Numbered from the stretch's first letter, positions 1 through 8,887 are shown. The stretch: DNA of 64,000 nucleotides from Prolixibacter bellariivorans ATCC BAA-1284 (GCF_000621705.1 NZ_JHXO01000007.1:372001-436000), one strand, 5' to 3'. Notes: generated from the letters alone by a model not told the origin. Made by a program: numbers and translations.

Positions 1-1151
1 TCCATTGTAATCAGTGTCGACGCAGAATTCAGGGTCGCACTCACACTCGAAGACATAGCAGCCAGCAAACCGGCAATGACCAGTCCGAGAACTCCTTTTG
101 GCAACAAACTGTAAATCAACACCGGATAGGTCAAGTTGGGACATTGTGACAGGTTGGTACACAACATTCTGGCTCCGGTGGCATCGTTCACGGTATAATA
201 GTGCAAACTACTAATATCCATTTTGGAATACAGTACAATCGCTATCACGCCAGGAAGTACCATAATAAAGATTACCGGAAGCTTCAGTAAACCAGCGAAT
301 AATGCCCCCCAGCGACCATGGTTCAGGTTTTTGGCACTCAATACGCGCTGAACCATGAATTGGTTGTTGGCCCAGAAGTAGAATCCCAACAGCGGAACAC
401 CAAATACCAAACCGGTCCAGGGCATTAACGGATCTTTGCTTGATTTCACCAGACTGAAAATTTCTTTAGTGGTCGTATGCAGTTTTCCGGCATCAATCTG
501 CGCGTGCAGGCCATTCATTAAACCGGACCAGCCTCCTACTGCCGAAAAAGCATAGTAAGTAAGTATGGTAGAGCCAACGACCAGAATCATGGCCTGGATA
601 ACCTCGGTGTGAACCACCGATGATAAACCACCCGGAATAGTATAGGCAGCAGCTGCCAGCGCCAGAACAATGATGATTACCGTGGAATTGACTTCCGGGA
701 AAATGAGTTTCAGAATCAGGTTACCGGCATAAAGTCCGGCTGCTGTATCGATAATGACATTCCCGACGACGGTAATAAACGAAAAATAATACCGCGAGCG
801 GCTATCGTAACGGCGTTCGAGAAACTCCGGCATGGTGTAAACTCGCGATTTCAGATAAAATGGCAGAAAGAAGACGGCGAAGAAAACCAGAACTACAGCG
901 GCCATCCATTCGTAATTATAAACAGCCACATTGGTTTTAAATGCATCCGAAGCCAGGCCGATTAATGTACTACTCCCAATATTCGCGGCAAAAAGCGAAA
1001 TACCGACAATCGGCCAGGTCATGTTTCTTCCCGCCAGGAAATATTCTTCCGAGTCCTTTCTCTTAGCTTTTTTGAGACCATAAATGATGATACCAACAAT
1101 ATAAACGATGATGATACCAATATCAAGCGGGCTCAGACTTAAGTCTTTCAT
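1..1151 (-). CDS. Sodium:solute symporter (SSS/SGLT family), C-terminus cut by window edge
   Basis: This is an inner-membrane sodium-coupled sugar symporter. The N-terminal 383 residues are visible and the rest lies beyond position 1. The ATG at 1149-1151 opens with MKDLSLSPLD and a first membrane helix. The hallmark stretch EEYFLAGRNMTWP follows, then GISLFAANIGSSTLIG, TMPEFLERRY and the conserved YTIPGGLSSVVHTEVIQ. These are typical of bacterial SGLT-like proteins. The gene follows the sucrose phosphorylase by 9 bases on the same strand, so the two are probably co-transcribed. From that context I infer that sucrose, or a related sugar, is the cargo; the sequence alone does not settle the substrate. 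Confidence 0.93.
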   Translation of the reverse strand, partial: MKDLSLSPLDIGIIIVYIVGIIIYGLKKAKRKDSEEYFLAGRNMTWPIVGISLFAANIGSSTLIGLASDAFKTNVAVYNYEWMAAVVLVFFAVFFLPFYLKSRVYTMPEFLERRYDSRSRYYFSFITVVGNVIIDTAAGLYAGNLILKLIFPEVNSTVIIIVLALAAAAYTIPGGLSSVVHTEVIQAMILVVGSTILTYYAFSAVGGWSGLMNGLHAQIDAGKLHTTTKEIFSLVKSSKDPLMPWTGLVFGVPLLGFYFWANNQFMVQRVLSAKNLNHGRWGALFAGLLKLPVIFIMVLPGVIAIVLYSKMDISSLHYYTVNDATGARMLCTNLSQCPNLTYPVLIYSLLPKGVLGLVIAGLLAAMSSSVSATLNSASTLITM

Positions 1152-1160
1152 TACTTAGTT

Positions 1161-2624
1161 TTATATAAGGTCCAGATTTTGTTCTCCGTTGGGAGAAGAA
1201 TAGTTGATTGACATTTGCATATTGTTTAGGTCGACAAATAATTGCGTGAATTCGTCCCCTTTACTCCAGTTCAATTTCAATTCATCGTTTTCCCCGTCCA
1301 CAATTTCAAATTCTCCATTGAAAGCTGGATGGGAATTGCGGAATTCAATCAACTTTCTCAGATTTCTTACAATAGGTTTTCGCAACGACTCGTCCACTTC
1401 ATTCGCTGTGTAATAATGCCGGTTGATATCCCTACCAACATTTGTTTTTTCAAGAAGTTTCATGTCGTTGCTTCCCGCAAATAATCCCATATAATAAACT
1501 TGCGGGATTCCGGGTGAAAAGAATTGAATGGCGCGGGCGATGAGGTAACTGTTTTCATCGCGTCCCAACGCATCAAAGTAGGTACAGTTAACCTGATAAA
1601 GATCGAGATTGGAAGCAGCAGCGCCCGTGGCTTTTTTGCTTTCTTCTCCGGAATTCTCATGAATTTTCCGGACAATATGGTCAATGTCTTTGTCGTCAAT
1701 CAGACCTGCCTCTCCCTGCTCCGAGGCTACATCCACAATACCAATTCCGTCATGTGTATCCAGCACGGTAAAAGCATTCCGCGGACTCATACGCAACCAT
1801 TTTTTCAGATTGGTTGCATTTTTATGAAACAGTGTATCGAGCACCAGCACCGGTAGGGCAAAGTCATAGATATAATCGACCTTCTCAGCTATACTGATTT
1901 GTGTTTTGTAATGGGAATGAATTTCCACGAGCACATTCATATCTCGCTCGCGGGCTTTTTGTGTCAAAGCTTCGATGAACGAAAACGTTTGATCGATCAT
2001 AAAGCAGGAAGTTCCCGGGAGTTTGATGGCATAGCCCGCAGCATCGAGTCGAATCATGCGAATGCCTGCATCCTGAAAGGTGTCCAGAATGCTTTCCAGG
2101 TATGCTTTCCCCGGCTCGCTGTTGACATCAATATCGATTTGGTTACTGGTAAAGGTTGTCCAGACAAAGCGTTCGGTTCCATCTTTAAACTGAAAACGGG
2201 AGAATGGAAAACCTGGGCGTGGGCGGTAAATTTTTAGTAAATCCTCATCGGTCGCTCCTTGCGGGAAAATCTTCCGGTAGGTAAGAAACATATCGGCAAA
2301 CGGAGAACTTTCGCCTTTTTCCAAATAATCGAGAAACTGTTGCGATTCAGCGGAAACGTGGTTCACAATTAAGTCAGCCATTACATCAACATCCCGGCTT
2401 AACGCTTTGATATCCTCCCAGGTTCCCAAACGGGGATCTACCTTTCGGTGATCGATGGGATCAAAACCAGCATCTGCCCGATCGATGGGATAAAAAAACG
2501 GTAACAAATGAACGCCACTAAATAGCGGCTTCAGTTCTTCCCGAAGTAATTGTTGATGTAGTTCATTTATATTCCGGCAACTGAACCGGTCAATATACGT
2601 AATCAGCTGTACTTTGTTCTCCAT
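1161..2624 (-). CDS. gtfA: Sucrose phosphorylase (GH13_18)
   Basis: Cytoplasmic enzyme that converts sucrose and phosphate into alpha-glucose-1-phosphate and fructose. The frame is open upstream to a TTG at 2699. I chose the ATG at 2624 because known sucrose phosphorylases begin in the same way (xxNKVQLITY). From that start it has 487 residues, close to the usual ~500. Family motifs seen are AGFDPIDH, IYRPRPG, IRLDAAGYAIK (nucleophile Asp194), LVEIHS (acid/base Glu234), VLDTHDGIG (Asp292) and AAASNLDLYQVN; the spacing matches Bifidobacterium sucrose phosphorylase. It sits between a TonB receptor and an SSS symporter, opposite a LacI regulator. Relatives acting on sucrose-6-phosphate, glucosylglycerate or glucosylglycerol exist, but overall similarity favours sucrose. 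Confidence 0.92.
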   Translation of the reverse strand: MENKVQLITYIDRFSCRNINELHQQLLREELKPLFSGVHLLPFFYPIDRADAGFDPIDHRKVDPRLGTWEDIKALSRDVDVMADLIVNHVSAESQQFLDYLEKGESSPFADMFLTYRKIFPQGATDEDLLKIYRPRPGFPFSRFQFKDGTERFVWTTFTSNQIDIDVNSEPGKAYLESILDTFQDAGIRMIRLDAAGYAIKLPGTSCFMIDQTFSFIEALTQKARERDMNVLVEIHSHYKTQISIAEKVDYIYDFALPVLVLDTLFHKNATNLKKWLRMSPRNAFTVLDTHDGIGIVDVASEQGEAGLIDDKDIDHIVRKIHENSGEESKKATGAAASNLDLYQVNCTYFDALGRDENSYLIARAIQFFSPGIPQVYYMGLFAGSNDMKLLEKTNVGRDINRHYYTANEVDESLRKPIVRNLRKLIEFRNSHPAFNGEFEIVDGENDELKLNWSKGDEFTQLFVDLNNMQMSINYSSPNGEQNLDLI

Positions 2625-2735
2625 ATCAGGGTATTCAATCTCAATTCGCGTTGGTTTTGGAGGGAAGGAAAACCAACGCCTTCCTCCCCTCCTTTCCAAA
2701 CTTACCTATGCAATTTCAAGTAATCCCTCATTACA

Positions 2736-5390
2736 TCAGAATGAATAGGTAACGGTCATGGTTGTTGCTCGTCCGGTAATCGGGCGGGCACGCATGTAGT
2801 TGACTGCATTATTCGTAAATGGATCTGCTTCCATTTCAGTAAAACCAAGTGTATTGGTTAAATTATTTACATTCATCCTCACTGATAATCCTTTTGTGAT
2901 GGAATAATTGGCAAAAGCATTCAGGTATACAAATCCTGGCAACACAACCGAATTGTCATCCTGTGAATATACTTTGGTTGTACCTACCATGCTCACTCCC
3001 AATGCTCCCTTACCAATTGTGTACGATGGACTGATGTTGTACATCAAGGTAGGAACTCGGCGTGGCGTATTACCTACGTTATCCGCTGTGAGACTCTTGG
3101 TAATTTCTGCTTTCGTAAAAGTACCACCCGAATTGATATTCAGATTTCCTGTCCGGATGACCGCCTCCAGTTCAGCACCATATGCTTTGTATTTATTATT
3201 GATGATCTTGTTGAACTCTGTATTCTGCTCATCCACGTGGTTGTAAAAACTTGTCAGGAAGATACCGGCAACCGGTGAGTTGTATTTAAATCCCAACTCA
3301 GCTTGCTTAAGACCATCGTTGCTGAGTCCTTTAACGGTTTTACCAGCATCGGTAATAAAAGGCGTGTACAACAGACGATCGGCATTGGCACGTCCACCTT
3401 TGCTATAGCGGGCGAAGACAGCTTTATGTGAATCGAATTTATAGTTGGCACCAACTGAATAAGACACATAATGGAATGTATAATCTACCGGATGTGGATT
3501 CGAGTTGTCCAGAATGGTCACGCTCTGTTCTACCGGCGAAATATTACCGTCTTTATTTACGTCAACCTGTGCCTGCTCATTGCCAAGGTAATAACCGAAA
3601 GCATCGCCCATATCGTAACGAACACTTGCATCAACATTCAACTTATCAGTTACATCTACCCCCATGTTAGCATACGGTGCATCAATGGTGTAAGTCATAT
3701 CGTATCCACGAGTACAACAGTTACCCCATGCCGGAACGCCATGTGCCGTAAGACCGCCTTCGCTGTAGAATGAATTATCCGCGCTGGCAACGTTCATCAA
3801 CCGTGGCTGATTCTGAACATCGGTCAGATATGTTTGCCACAACCAGGTCATCGCAATACGCTGCGAAGCGTGATAATAACCAGCAGTTACGTGGAAGTTG
3901 TCCAGCTGTTTCGAGATATGTATATCGTTGGTGAAATTGTCCAGGTTGTTCAGTTCCACATCGAACGTATGCAACATCATCAGCAAGCCGTTTCCATTCA
4001 AGTTGGAAAGTTGGGACTGCGTTAGTGGTGTACCTGCATTCGCACCGTTTGCATAGCTCAATGTATACCCGGCTCCTGCCAGACTGGTTGCCATTTCGTC
4101 AGCTGGCTTAATGCTTACCGGGAAAGGTGAGTTAAATGAACCGTGGTTGAACGCTAACTGTCCTCTGTCATGAACCGTCCAACCATTACCCAGATCGAAA
4201 TTGAATTCAGCTCCCACTGCATCAGAAATTGGATGCATTCCGTCGGCCATATTGAACGACTTACTGTTTCCGTTAGCATCAACTGACAGTTGGTGAAGAA
4301 AGTAAGGACTTTGCAAGGCATCGTGCTTTACATCAAATCCGGGAATCGATTTGTAAGTAGGATTCGAACCGGTACCGGTTACCATTACCGGCATGGGCAT
4401 GTACGAAATAGCCCGGTCGTTCAGGTGCTTCAGATATAACCGCACAAAGCCTTTATCAAACTCTTTGGTGAAATTAGCTTTAATCTGACCACCTTTATTG
4501 GCCGTAAATCCAGCGTTACGCGGACCGACACCTTCGCGATAGAAACCACCGATGTTAAAACGGAAACCATCACCAATCGGTGCTCCATAGTCGAAATCGG
4601 TTCGGAATGACTGGTAATCAATACCAACGGTTGTTCCGATACTTCCACCTTTTTTCACGCCGGTTTTACTGATGAAATTGATGATACCGGCTGGCGAGTT
4701 ACTGGCAAGCGTCGATGCGCTACCACCTTTCAGTGCCTCGATACGGGCAACGGTTTGATCGGAACGCAGGAAAATATCGGCGTTACCAAAAGAGATATCA
4801 CCAAATTGCATTACCGGCATACCATCTTCCTGAAGTTGCAGGAACTTAGCACCTCCGGTTGAAATTGGTACACCACGCACCGAAATGTTGGCGTTACCTT
4901 CACCTCCGGTTGATTCGGAGTGAACACCCGGAATATTCTTGAATAATTCAGCAGTTGTGGTGGCACTAAACTGCTCCATCGCCTTCGGTTTCAGACTCGT
5001 CAACGAAACACTTGAGTTGATGGCAGATTTAGGATTTACCACACCGGTCACAACTACCTGATCCAGACCGATGAGGTCCTGCGACAGCGTAAAATTAACC
5101 GTTGCAGTTTGACCGGCAGTAACTGTCACACTTTTTTGCGACTTACTGTAGCTGATAAACTGCGATACGAGATCGTAAGAACCAGCCTTTACCTTGGTAA
5201 GTTGGTAATTTCCGTTCGCATCGGTAATTGTACCTGTATAAGTGCCTTTAATCAAAACACTGGCGCCCACCAGCGGCTCACCGGTCTTTTTGTCGGTGAT
5301 TTTCCCTTTAATAATTCCGGTTCCCTGGGCAAGTGAGATAACAGGGACCATTAGCAGCATCAGGGTGAGCTGCATTAATTTCCGTTTCAT
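2736..5390 (-). CDS. TonB-dependent receptor with CarboxypepD_reg domain
   Basis: Outer-membrane active importer of 884 residues. Residues 1-21 form a signal peptide ending SLAQ. A carboxypeptidase-regulatory-like domain (about 25-105, GKITDKKTGEPLVGASV) is followed by the plug (about 120-245, with ISVRGVP and VARIEALKGGSAST) and then a 22-strand-type barrel ending in the aromatic MTVTYSF. No SusD-like partner gene is next to it, so it belongs to the single-component receptors rather than a classical SusCD pair. It lies 111 bases upstream of the sucrose phosphorylase on the same strand and diverges from a LacI gene, so uptake of sucrose or a sucrose-containing oligosaccharide is the likely role (inference from context). 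Confidence 0.93.
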   Translation of the reverse strand: MKRKLMQLTLMLLMVPVISLAQGTGIIKGKITDKKTGEPLVGASVLIKGTYTGTITDANGNYQLTKVKAGSYDLVSQFISYSKSQKSVTVTAGQTATVNFTLSQDLIGLDQVVVTGVVNPKSAINSSVSLTSLKPKAMEQFSATTTAELFKNIPGVHSESTGGEGNANISVRGVPISTGGAKFLQLQEDGMPVMQFGDISFGNADIFLRSDQTVARIEALKGGSASTLASNSPAGIINFISKTGVKKGGSIGTTVGIDYQSFRTDFDYGAPIGDGFRFNIGGFYREGVGPRNAGFTANKGGQIKANFTKEFDKGFVRLYLKHLNDRAISYMPMPVMVTGTGSNPTYKSIPGFDVKHDALQSPYFLHQLSVDANGNSKSFNMADGMHPISDAVGAEFNFDLGNGWTVHDRGQLAFNHGSFNSPFPVSIKPADEMATSLAGAGYTLSYANGANAGTPLTQSQLSNLNGNGLLMMLHTFDVELNNLDNFTNDIHISKQLDNFHVTAGYYHASQRIAMTWLWQTYLTDVQNQPRLMNVASADNSFYSEGGLTAHGVPAWGNCCTRGYDMTYTIDAPYANMGVDVTDKLNVDASVRYDMGDAFGYYLGNEQAQVDVNKDGNISPVEQSVTILDNSNPHPVDYTFHYVSYSVGANYKFDSHKAVFARYSKGGRANADRLLYTPFITDAGKTVKGLSNDGLKQAELGFKYNSPVAGIFLTSFYNHVDEQNTEFNKIINNKYKAYGAELEAVIRTGNLNINSGGTFTKAEITKSLTADNVGNTPRRVPTLMYNISPSYTIGKGALGVSMVGTTKVYSQDDNSVVLPGFVYLNAFANYSITKGLSVRMNVNNLTNTLGFTEMEADPFTNNAVNYMRARPITGRATTMTVTYSF

Positions 5391-5442
5391 AGTTTTTGGA
5401 TTTATGTGATTTCAAATACAAATTTTCAAACCGAAATTCTTC

Positions 5443-5456
5443 GAAAACATGTTTTC
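5443..5456. promoter_or_regulatory. 14-bp perfect palindrome upstream of the TonB receptor gene
   Basis: GAAAACATGTTTTC reads the same on both strands and lies 53 bases upstream of the receptor start codon, inside the divergent region shared with the LacI gene. The position fits a regulator binding site. The sequence differs from the CG-centred palindrome further along, so a second regulator is possible. Confidence 0.4.
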
Positions 5457-5541
5457 ATTTGTACCAATCAGATGACAAATCTATATTCCCAACTTTCCAA
5501 AAACAATAGATTTACAGGTGGTTGAAGCCCGCTTTTCATTT

Positions 5542-5563
5542 CAACCGGTTTCGCAACCGGTTG
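5542..5563. promoter_or_regulatory. LacI-type operator candidate
   Basis: Two 9-bp arms, CAACCGGTT (5542-5550) and AACCGGTTG (5555-5563), are exact inverse complements around the spacer TCGC. A second, overlapping 14-bp palindrome, CGCAACCGGTTGCG, covers 5552-5565 and has the central CG usual for LacI-family sites. The element lies about 70 bases before the LacI -7 box. A closely similar element occurs at 21568-21583. Confidence 0.6.
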
Positions 5564-5630
5564 CGGTTGATAACTTTTTCATTGTTCTTTAACATTTACG
5601 TTACGAAGAATTAATACTGGAAGAAATTTC

Positions 5631-5638
5631 TACCTTTG
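5631..5638 (+). promoter_or_regulatory. -7 promoter element of the LacI gene
   Basis: TACCTTTG matches the Bacteroidota -7 consensus TAnnTTTG. Transcription should begin about 5-7 bases after it, near 5643-5645. That would leave the ATG at 5641 outside the transcript and favours the ATG at 5662 as the real start. Confidence 0.6.
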
Positions 5639-5661
5639 AAATGTCATCAGCTAAACCAAGC

Positions 5662-6672
5662 ATGAGTCAGAGTATTACGATCAAAGACATCGCACAACTC
5701 CTGGGATTATCCAAATCGACTGTCAGTAGGGCACTGAAAGACCATCCTGACATTAGCCCTGAAACGAAACGAGCAGTTAAGGAAATCGCTGAAAGACTGC
5801 ACTACAAACCAAACCATGTGGCCATTTCGCTGCGCCACCGTAAAAGCAGGATGATTGGTTTGCTGGTTCCCAATATCTCCTACTTCTTTTTCCCGTCAGT
5901 TATCGAGGGTATTGAAGAAATTGTGCATCAGCACGGCTATCAGCTGATGATTCTCCAATCAAATGAATCGTACGACCGGGAAGTCAACGGCATTGATACC
6001 ATGCTGGCCAATAATGTGGAAGGTATTCTCGCTTCGGTTTCCCGGAGAACGGAAGATTTCAGCCATTTCAAGAATGTGATCGACCGTGATATTCCCATTG
6101 TATTCTTCGACCGTGTTCCCGAAGAAATCAAAGCTGATATGGTTCTGGTGGATGATATCCGCGGAACCTACGATGGAGTAAAGCATTTGCTGGAGACCGG
6201 AAGAAAGCGTATTGCCATATGTATTGGTCACCCCAATCTGCTTATCAGTAAAAATAGGCTGAAAGGATATAAAATGGCTTTGCATGAAGCAGGAATGGAA
6301 ATTAAAGACGAATACATTATTTCCGGACAGTCAATCGACGAAGTGGAGAGTGCAACTCACCAGTTATTGAATCAGGATACGCCACCCGATGGAATTTTTG
6401 CCATCAGCGACCTCACCATGACGGGGATAATGAAATCCATTTACACAAATCGTCTCCGAATTCCTGAGGATATTGCCGTCATTGGTTTTTGTGAAGAACC
6501 ATTTAGTACCATGTACAATCCGCCTTTATCAGCCATCCAGCCTATGGGTTTCGAGATTGGCAAAATAGCCACTGAAGTATTATTCAATCGCATACAGGCG
6601 GAACATAGCTTTATGGTAACGCCGGAAATTCACAACATCACCAGTAGAATGGTCATTAGAGGGTCAACCTGA
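5662..6672 (+). CDS. LacI-family transcriptional regulator
   Basis: Sugar-responsive DNA-binding regulator. From the ATG at 5662 it has 336 residues: an N-terminal helix-turn-helix (ITIKDIAQLLGLSKSTVSRA), the hinge YKPNHVAISLRHRKSRMIG, and a periplasmic-binding-protein-like sensor domain (IGLLVPNISYFFFPSVIEGIE to the C-terminal region with EEPFSTMYNPPLSAI). The frame is open from an ATG at 5641, but that codon is too close to the -7 box at 5631-5638, and LacI proteins usually start just before the HTH. Divergent placement from the receptor-phosphorylase-symporter genes, with CG-centred palindromes between, suggests it controls that locus with sucrose or a breakdown product as effector. Confidence 0.92.
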   Translation: MSQSITIKDIAQLLGLSKSTVSRALKDHPDISPETKRAVKEIAERLHYKPNHVAISLRHRKSRMIGLLVPNISYFFFPSVIEGIEEIVHQHGYQLMILQSNESYDREVNGIDTMLANNVEGILASVSRRTEDFSHFKNVIDRDIPIVFFDRVPEEIKADMVLVDDIRGTYDGVKHLLETGRKRIAICIGHPNLLISKNRLKGYKMALHEAGMEIKDEYIISGQSIDEVESATHQLLNQDTPPDGIFAISDLTMTGIMKSIYTNRLRIPEDIAVIGFCEEPFSTMYNPPLSAIQPMGFEIGKIATEVLFNRIQAEHSFMVTPEIHNITSRMVIRGST

Positions 6673-6720
6673 TTTTTTTAAAATCGATTTTCTTCCCGGC
6701 TACCGAAAACCACCACTCTT

Positions 6721-6751
6721 TTTGCCTTTCCTTTTATTCCTGCTAACTTTG
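6721..6751 (+). promoter_or_regulatory. Bacteroidota-type promoter (-33/-7) of the DUF6544 gene
   Basis: TTTG at 6721-6724, a 19-base spacer, then TAACTTTG at 6744-6751. This matches the consensus TTTG-N19-TAnnTTTG fully and is the clearest promoter in the window. It predicts a start near 6757 and a leader of about 23 bases. Confidence 0.75.
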
Positions 6752-6779
6752 ATCGAATTGAACTTAAAGTCCGATAAAT

Positions 6780-7598
6780 ATGAGCATTGTACTAATGATT
6801 GTTGCCGGAATTGTTGTTTTATCACTGTTGGTCATCATCATCGGTTCGCTGGTATTTAAAGGAAAAATATCACTAGAGGTAAAACGCTTGATGTCAGCTG
6901 GCAAAGGTATCGTTCCGGGCGTTATCAGAGACGATAAACTTGAAGGACTTCCGGAACCGGTACAACGGTATCTTAGGTATGCCGGAGTGGAAGATAAAAG
7001 AGAGTTGCTCCGGTTACGCATCAGCCAGAAAGGGGAAATCAGAACAGACAGGGAGCAGAAATGGATGCCTTTCAGAGCCGAACAATTTGTTTCTACCGCA
7101 AAGCCAGGTTTCCTATGGCGGGCCAACACTTTCCCCGTCCTGGTAAGAGATATGTTCGACGGCAAAAGAGGGAGTATGCGCATCAATTTTCTCGGTTTGC
7201 GTAACCTGGCTGTGGCCGAAACCCGTGAGGTCGATCAAGGCTCTTTAATGCGCTATTTAGCGGAAATGGTTTGGTATCCGACAGCTTTTCTTCGGGACGA
7301 AATAACATGGCATCCAATGGATGAAAATTCTGCGATGGCTACCATTATCGCAGGTGATTCAACCGCTGAAGGTGTATTTCATTTCAACGCCGCCGGCGAG
7401 GTTGAAATGTTTACGGCCAAACGCTACCGAGAAATACATGGCCATTTTGAGCTGGATAAATGGGTGGCACATCTGGAGGAATACCGTGAGGCAGAAGGTT
7501 TCAAGATTCCTTTCAAAGGAACAATCAGCTGGAAACTCCCGGAAGGTGATTTGGATTATTTCCGTTTCGAATTAACCGGTTACAATCGAATCACCTGA
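6780..7598 (+). CDS. DUF6544 family membrane protein
   Basis: 272 residues. An N-terminal membrane helix (residues 2-28) is followed by a soluble domain opening with LEGLPEPVQRYLRYAG, the signature I associate with DUF6544 proteins. Later segments such as RAEQFVSTAKPGFLWRA and MVWYPTAFLRD also fit that family, whose biochemical role is not known to me. The gene is transcribed alone, from a consensus promoter at 6721-6751, between the LacI gene and opposite-strand genes. No catalytic motif is evident. The family call rests on recalled sequence patterns and would need a profile search. Confidence 0.7.
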   Translation: MSIVLMIVAGIVVLSLLVIIIGSLVFKGKISLEVKRLMSAGKGIVPGVIRDDKLEGLPEPVQRYLRYAGVEDKRELLRLRISQKGEIRTDREQKWMPFRAEQFVSTAKPGFLWRANTFPVLVRDMFDGKRGSMRINFLGLRNLAVAETREVDQGSLMRYLAEMVWYPTAFLRDEITWHPMDENSAMATIIAGDSTAEGVFHFNAAGEVEMFTAKRYREIHGHFELDKWVAHLEEYREAEGFKIPFKGTISWKLPEGDLDYFRFELTGYNRIT

Positions 7599-7633
7599 AA
7601 ATAATGGCAGCCATTAATTATTGAAAGAAAAAA

Positions 7634-7661
7634 GGCCATTCTCCCCGTAAGGAAAATGACC
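7634..7661 (-). terminator. Rho-independent terminator, minus strand
   Basis: Arms GGCCATTCTCC (7634-7644) and GGAAAATGACC (7651-7661) pair with two G-U pairs around a 6-base loop. On the minus strand the hairpin is followed by TTTTTTCTTT. It sits just after the stop of the small coding remnant at 7691-7789, and supports that remnant having once been a transcribed gene. Confidence 0.6.
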
Positions 7662-7690
7662 ATTATCTCAAGTTTGGGAAGTGTTTTCAG

Positions 7691-7789
7691 TTATTTACGT
7701 AACTTGAGGAAATCTTGTTTCATTCTTTCCAAATCGGCCAGTCGGTCTTTAATTTCCTGCTCGTGCTCCAACTCTCCTCATTTAACATG
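7691..7789 (-). pseudogene. Remnant or frameshifted small coiled-coil protein gene
   Basis: On the minus strand a frame ending at 7691 reads ELEHEQEIKDRL, then ADLERMKQDFLKLRK and a TAA stop. This is a charged heptad-like helix of the kind seen in short coiled-coil proteins. Upstream the frame hits a TGA just before GELEHEQ. An ATG at 7789 begins MLNEE in the next frame. Removing one GA from the GAGGAGAG run at the junction would join the two into a 31-residue protein. A terminator-like hairpin follows directly. I read it as a small gene broken by a 2-base slip, or the tail of a deleted larger gene. Function unknown. Confidence 0.35.
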
Positions 7790-7830
7790 GTGAGGCCTTC
7801 TGATAAACAGGATTATCTGCCAATGCAAAA

Positions 7831-7854
7831 AAAGGACAGCCTAAGCCGTCCTTT
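7831..7854 (-). terminator. Terminator of the Sel1-repeat gene
   Basis: Arms AAAGGAC (7831-7837) and GTCCTTT (7848-7854) enclose a 10-base loop. On the minus strand the hairpin is followed by a run of T. It lies 26 bases past the stop codon of the gene at 7880-8887. Confidence 0.7.
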
Positions 7855-7879
7855 AAAAAAATAAATTTTTCAGAATATC

Positions 7880-8887
7880 TTAAAATAGTGAAGTCGTGTG
7901 GGATTTATCCGCTTTTCTTTCTTTTTTCTCGATGTTTCGCTTTTCGTTTTTACCCAAAAAGTCATCCAGCTTATAACGCTTCCAATATTTTAACGTTTCA
8001 CTTTTCAGGAATTCACTCTTTGCTTCGCCGTAATATTCGTTGAAATATTTGGCCGCCTGCTTAAGATTTCTCCGCGCAACATCGCCCAGTACATAATTCA
8101 TTGCGATATAAAACTTGGCCACCACGTCTCCATTTTCACTGGCTTTCTTATAATAACTGAGCGCTCTTCTGTGATTCTTCTCTACCCCCTGCCCTTTTTC
8201 ATACATGGTACCAATATTATACAATGCAGCATGTTCATTTTGCGCTGCTGCTTTTTTGAACCAATCCATGGCCTGTCCATAGTCCTTTTTGCGGCCAATG
8301 CCCATCAGGTAAATATTTCCCATCTCGGTTTGTGCCAACCGATATCCGGCCTCTGCTGACTTCTCATACCAGTCATACGATTGGGCATCTGCTTCCTTTT
8401 CGCCAAACTCCTTATCAGCATAAGCCTTGGCTAACAAATACATATAAACACTATCGCCGTTTTCAGCACATCGCCTCATCCAGTATAGCGCTGCTTCCCT
8501 TTCAGGCTGTACTTTGTCGAAATGATGATATAACTCCTTCTGTGCATCCAGATTTCCGTCATATCCAGCCTTCTTTTGCCAATATCGCGAACTGTCAACG
8601 TTTTGCGAAAGGCCCAGTTTTCCGAATTGATATAACTGACTCAGCCGGTATTCAGCTTTTTCATATCCCGCCTCCGCCGATTTGAAATACCAATACCTCG
8701 CAGCTTTAGGGTTTCGGTTTACTCCATGGCCTGCTTCGTAGTACGTCGCAAGCGTAAACTGTGCTACCGGATCATTGGAAACTGCTTTACGCTGAAGTTG
8801 TGCAATATCGACTTGTTGAGCTCTTACAAAGCCACTTACCCCCAGAAGTAATACAATGAGACCTATTCTGAATTGAAATTTTTTCAT
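7880..8887 (-). CDS. Secreted Sel1-like repeat (SLR/TPR) protein
   Basis: 335 residues from the ATG at 8887 (an upstream GTG at 8893 is in frame but less likely). A signal peptide ending VRAQQ is followed by about seven Sel1-like repeats of ~36 residues. Examples are AQFTLATYYEAGHGVNRNPK, AQTEMGNIYLMGIGRKKDY and ALYNIGTMYEKGQGVEKNHR. A basic C-terminal tail (KNEKRNIEKKERKADK) ends the protein. Such alpha-solenoids act as protein-binding scaffolds, here presumably in the periplasm or at the outer membrane. It has its own promoter-like element upstream and a terminator downstream, and no operon partner. No enzymatic domain is visible. Confidence 0.85.
   Translation of the reverse strand: MKKFQFRIGLIVLLLGVSGFVRAQQVDIAQLQRKAVSNDPVAQFTLATYYEAGHGVNRNPKAARYWYFKSAEAGYEKAEYRLSQLYQFGKLGLSQNVDSSRYWQKKAGYDGNLDAQKELYHHFDKVQPEREAALYWMRRCAENGDSVYMYLLAKAYADKEFGEKEADAQSYDWYEKSAEAGYRLAQTEMGNIYLMGIGRKKDYGQAMDWFKKAAAQNEHAALYNIGTMYEKGQGVEKNHRRALSYYKKASENGDVVAKFYIAMNYVLGDVARRNLKQAAKYFNEYYGEAKSEFLKSETLKYWKRYKLDDFLGKNEKRNIEKKERKADKSHTTSLF

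Noticed and set aside
6764-7186. 140-codon minus-strand frame opposite the DUF6544 gene
   Set aside because: It is the antisense shadow of a gene with a full promoter and a family-like protein; its own translation has no domain features.
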